The notes under the pieces are model-generated. The model did no database searches. It was not told where the DNA came from and saw nothing but the letters and a program-made list of their open reading frames with translations. A stretch of DNA of 64,000 nt from [Clostridium] scindens ATCC 35704 (GTDB lineage Bacteria; Bacillota; Clostridia; Lachnospirales; Lachnospiraceae). Shown here piece after piece: positions 63,134 to 64,000 of this stretch; position 1 is the stretch's first letter; each line of letters starts with the position of its first letter. A program made the position numbers and the translations under genes. The stretch lies in the NCBI RefSeq assembly GCF_004295125.1, contig NZ_CP036170.1, positions 2,234,501 through 2,298,500 of the forward strand, in the 5' to 3' direction.

Positions 63134-63363
63134 ATGGATTATGAAATAGTGGAACTGAAAGAAAAGGCGTGACGGCGATGACGATCCCGGGAGGCAGATA
63201 TGCCCGATTCGTTGTCTATGGAGACATGCAGGCAGCTGTGGCAAGATTCTGGCAGGAACTTTGGGAGATGGATCTTGACCGGGCCTTTACCTATGATTTT
63301 GAAGAATACCAGGATGACAGTATGGAGGAGACTTGTATCCATATGTATATCGCGCTGAATTAG
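63134..63363 (+). pseudogene. Broken effector-binding (GyrI/AraC E_bind) domain gene
   Basis: The start is intact: GAGGAAAAC then ATG at 63134 reading MDYEIVELKEKA and a stop at 63170. Another frame from 63169 continues IPGGRYARFVVYGDMQAAVA, then FWQELWEMDLDR, the C-terminal part of the same domain, ending at 63363. About 70 central residues are missing and the join shifts frame, so the protein is not made whole. The intact family binds small ligands beside regulators; deletion is inferred from family memory. Confidence 0.6.
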
Positions 63364-63378
63364 AGGAGGTAGCGTATA

Positions 63379-63735
63379 ATGGCTTCCAGCAAAGAGTTTG
63401 TTCATTATGTAGAAGAGCAGTTAACAGATGCAGGAGAGATTACGTGCCGGAAGATGTTCGGAGAATATGGAATCTACTGCAATGGCAAGATTATAGGAGT
63501 GATCTGTGACGATCAATTGTTCCTCAAGATTACGGAAGCAGGAAGGCGCATCTGTCCGGATGGAGAGGAAGCGCCCCCATATGAAGGTGCAAAGCCGTAT
63601 CTGCTGATAGATGATATTGATGACCGTGGTTTTATGACGAGGTTGGCGCAGGCAGTCTATGAAGAATTACCGGAGCCGAAGCCGAAAAAGGCAAAGAGAA
63701 AAGGGGGACAAGAAAATGGAAAAAATGGATTATAA
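63379..63735 (+). CDS. TfoX/Sxy family N-terminal domain protein
   Basis: 118 residues. TfoX_N domain: CRKMFGEYGIYCNGKIIGVI, then DDQLFLKITEAGR and YEGAKPYLLIDDIDD. No C-terminal TfoX domain, only a basic tail (KPKKAKRKGGQ). TfoX/Sxy activates competence genes in Gram-negatives, but this short form in Firmicutes is uncharacterised. AGAGGAGG precedes the ATG. Its end overlaps the next gene by 20 bases. Confidence 0.9.
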   Translation: MASSKEFVHYVEEQLTDAGEITCRKMFGEYGIYCNGKIIGVICDDQLFLKITEAGRRICPDGEEAPPYEGAKPYLLIDDIDDRGFMTRLAQAVYEELPEPKPKKAKRKGGQENGKNGL

Positions 63736-64000
63736 GAAGGCATATAAGGATCTGTATATGCCCAAGAAGAAGCCTTCCGCTATTCAGGTGCCAAAGATGA
63801 CGTTTATCATGGTGGATGGCAGAGGGAATCCGAATACATCAAATGATTATGAGGACGCCCTGGAAATTCTCTATGGCCTGTCTTTTACCATTAAGATGAG
63901 TAAGATGAGCGGCCGACAGCCGGAAGGATATTTCGAGTATGTGGTTCCGCCGCTGGAAGGCCTGTGGTGGGCGGATGACTGTGCCTTTGACGGCAGGAAT
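63716..64000 (+). CDS. GyrI-like small-molecule-binding protein (cut by window edge)
   Basis: 95 codons seen. MEKMDYKKAYKDLYMPKKKP leads into VPKMTFIMVDGRGNPNTSND and FEYVVPPLEGLWWADD, the start of GyrI-like/YdfE-type domains. AGGGGG about 8 bases before the ATG lies inside the TfoX gene. The remainder is outside the window. Overlap with TfoX suggests cotranscription. Confidence 0.85.
   Translation, partial: MEKMDYKKAYKDLYMPKKKPSAIQVPKMTFIMVDGRGNPNTSNDYEDALEILYGLSFTIKMSKMSGRQPEGYFEYVVPPLEGLWWADDCAFDGRN

Noticed and set aside
1-64000. tRNA, rRNA, CRISPR arrays, IS elements, phage genes, replication origin
   Set aside because: Looked for cloverleaf-like TTCGANTC blocks, regularly spaced repeats, transposase or integrase motifs and dnaA boxes clusters; none recognised by eye. 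A tRNA or short RNA could still have been missed.

Overview
The window looks like a low-to-mid GC Gram-positive anaerobe of class Clostridia, most likely a Lachnospiraceae member; this placement is inference. Pointers are PolC-type DNA polymerase III, the MurT/GatD lipid II amidation pair, spore-coat (CotF-like) and GerM-type proteins, Rho next to L31/PrmC/PrfA, strong AAGGAGG ribosome sites, and no outer-membrane genes. I saw no rRNA, tRNA, CRISPR array, transposase or phage gene. It reads as chromosomal core with small accessory patches and gene remnants at both ends.

Layout. 1-3 kb: start of an unknown minus-strand gene, a TetR-controlled ABC-2 exporter, and an internally deleted membrane-protein gene. 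3-5.4 kb: DMT transporter, HD protein, acetyltransferase and dtd, closed by an unusually long hairpin. 5.5-10.8 kb: MarR regulator, heterodimeric ABC exporter and an HD nucleotidase. 10.9-14.5 kb (mixed strands): two CotF-like genes, class I amidotransferase, M19 dipeptidase, argG. 14.7-16.4 kb: PadR plus a divergent FtsW/RodA-like protein. 16.4-24.1 kb: proBA behind a leader peptide and terminator, then argC-GNAT-argJ-argB-argD. 24.1-30.5 kb: YdcZ-type transporter, comEA, a two-component system, a GerMN lipoprotein, comEC. 30.6-36.3 kb: flavin 2-hydroxyacid oxidase, holA, lepA, hemW, DNA glycosylase. 36.3-40.1 kb (minus): paired half-size chromate transporters, DUF4364, radical SAM protein, malic enzyme. 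40.4-48.7 kb: rho, rpmE, DUF1385, prmC, prfA, DUF2156, two aminotransferases (second hisC), small membrane exporter. 48.9-53.2 kb: sugar kinase, murT-gatD, XRE regulator, two unknown small proteins. 53.3-60.7 kb: ispG, polC, two EamA transporters. 60.7-64 kb: small unknown gene behind a hairpin hiding its ribosome site, DUF2935 protein, EamA relic, WYL regulator, broken effector-binding gene, TfoX-like protein, and the start of a GyrI-like gene.

How parts work together. proB/proA and argC/J/B/D with argG make proline and arginine from glutamate. The argG and argC promoters share the same design, TTGCAT-17-TATA(A/G)T, overlapped by ArgR-type boxes. proBA seems to be preceded by a translated 41-codon leader with clustered proline codons and then an intrinsic terminator, which suggests attenuation. 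MurT/GatD, the SEDS-like protein, coat proteins and GerMN protein concern the envelope or spore. ComEA/ComEC flank a two-component system. The most unusual items are the proBA leader, the PadR-linked SEDS-like protein apparently lacking the catalytic aspartate, and the hairpin masking a ribosome site at 60.7 kb.
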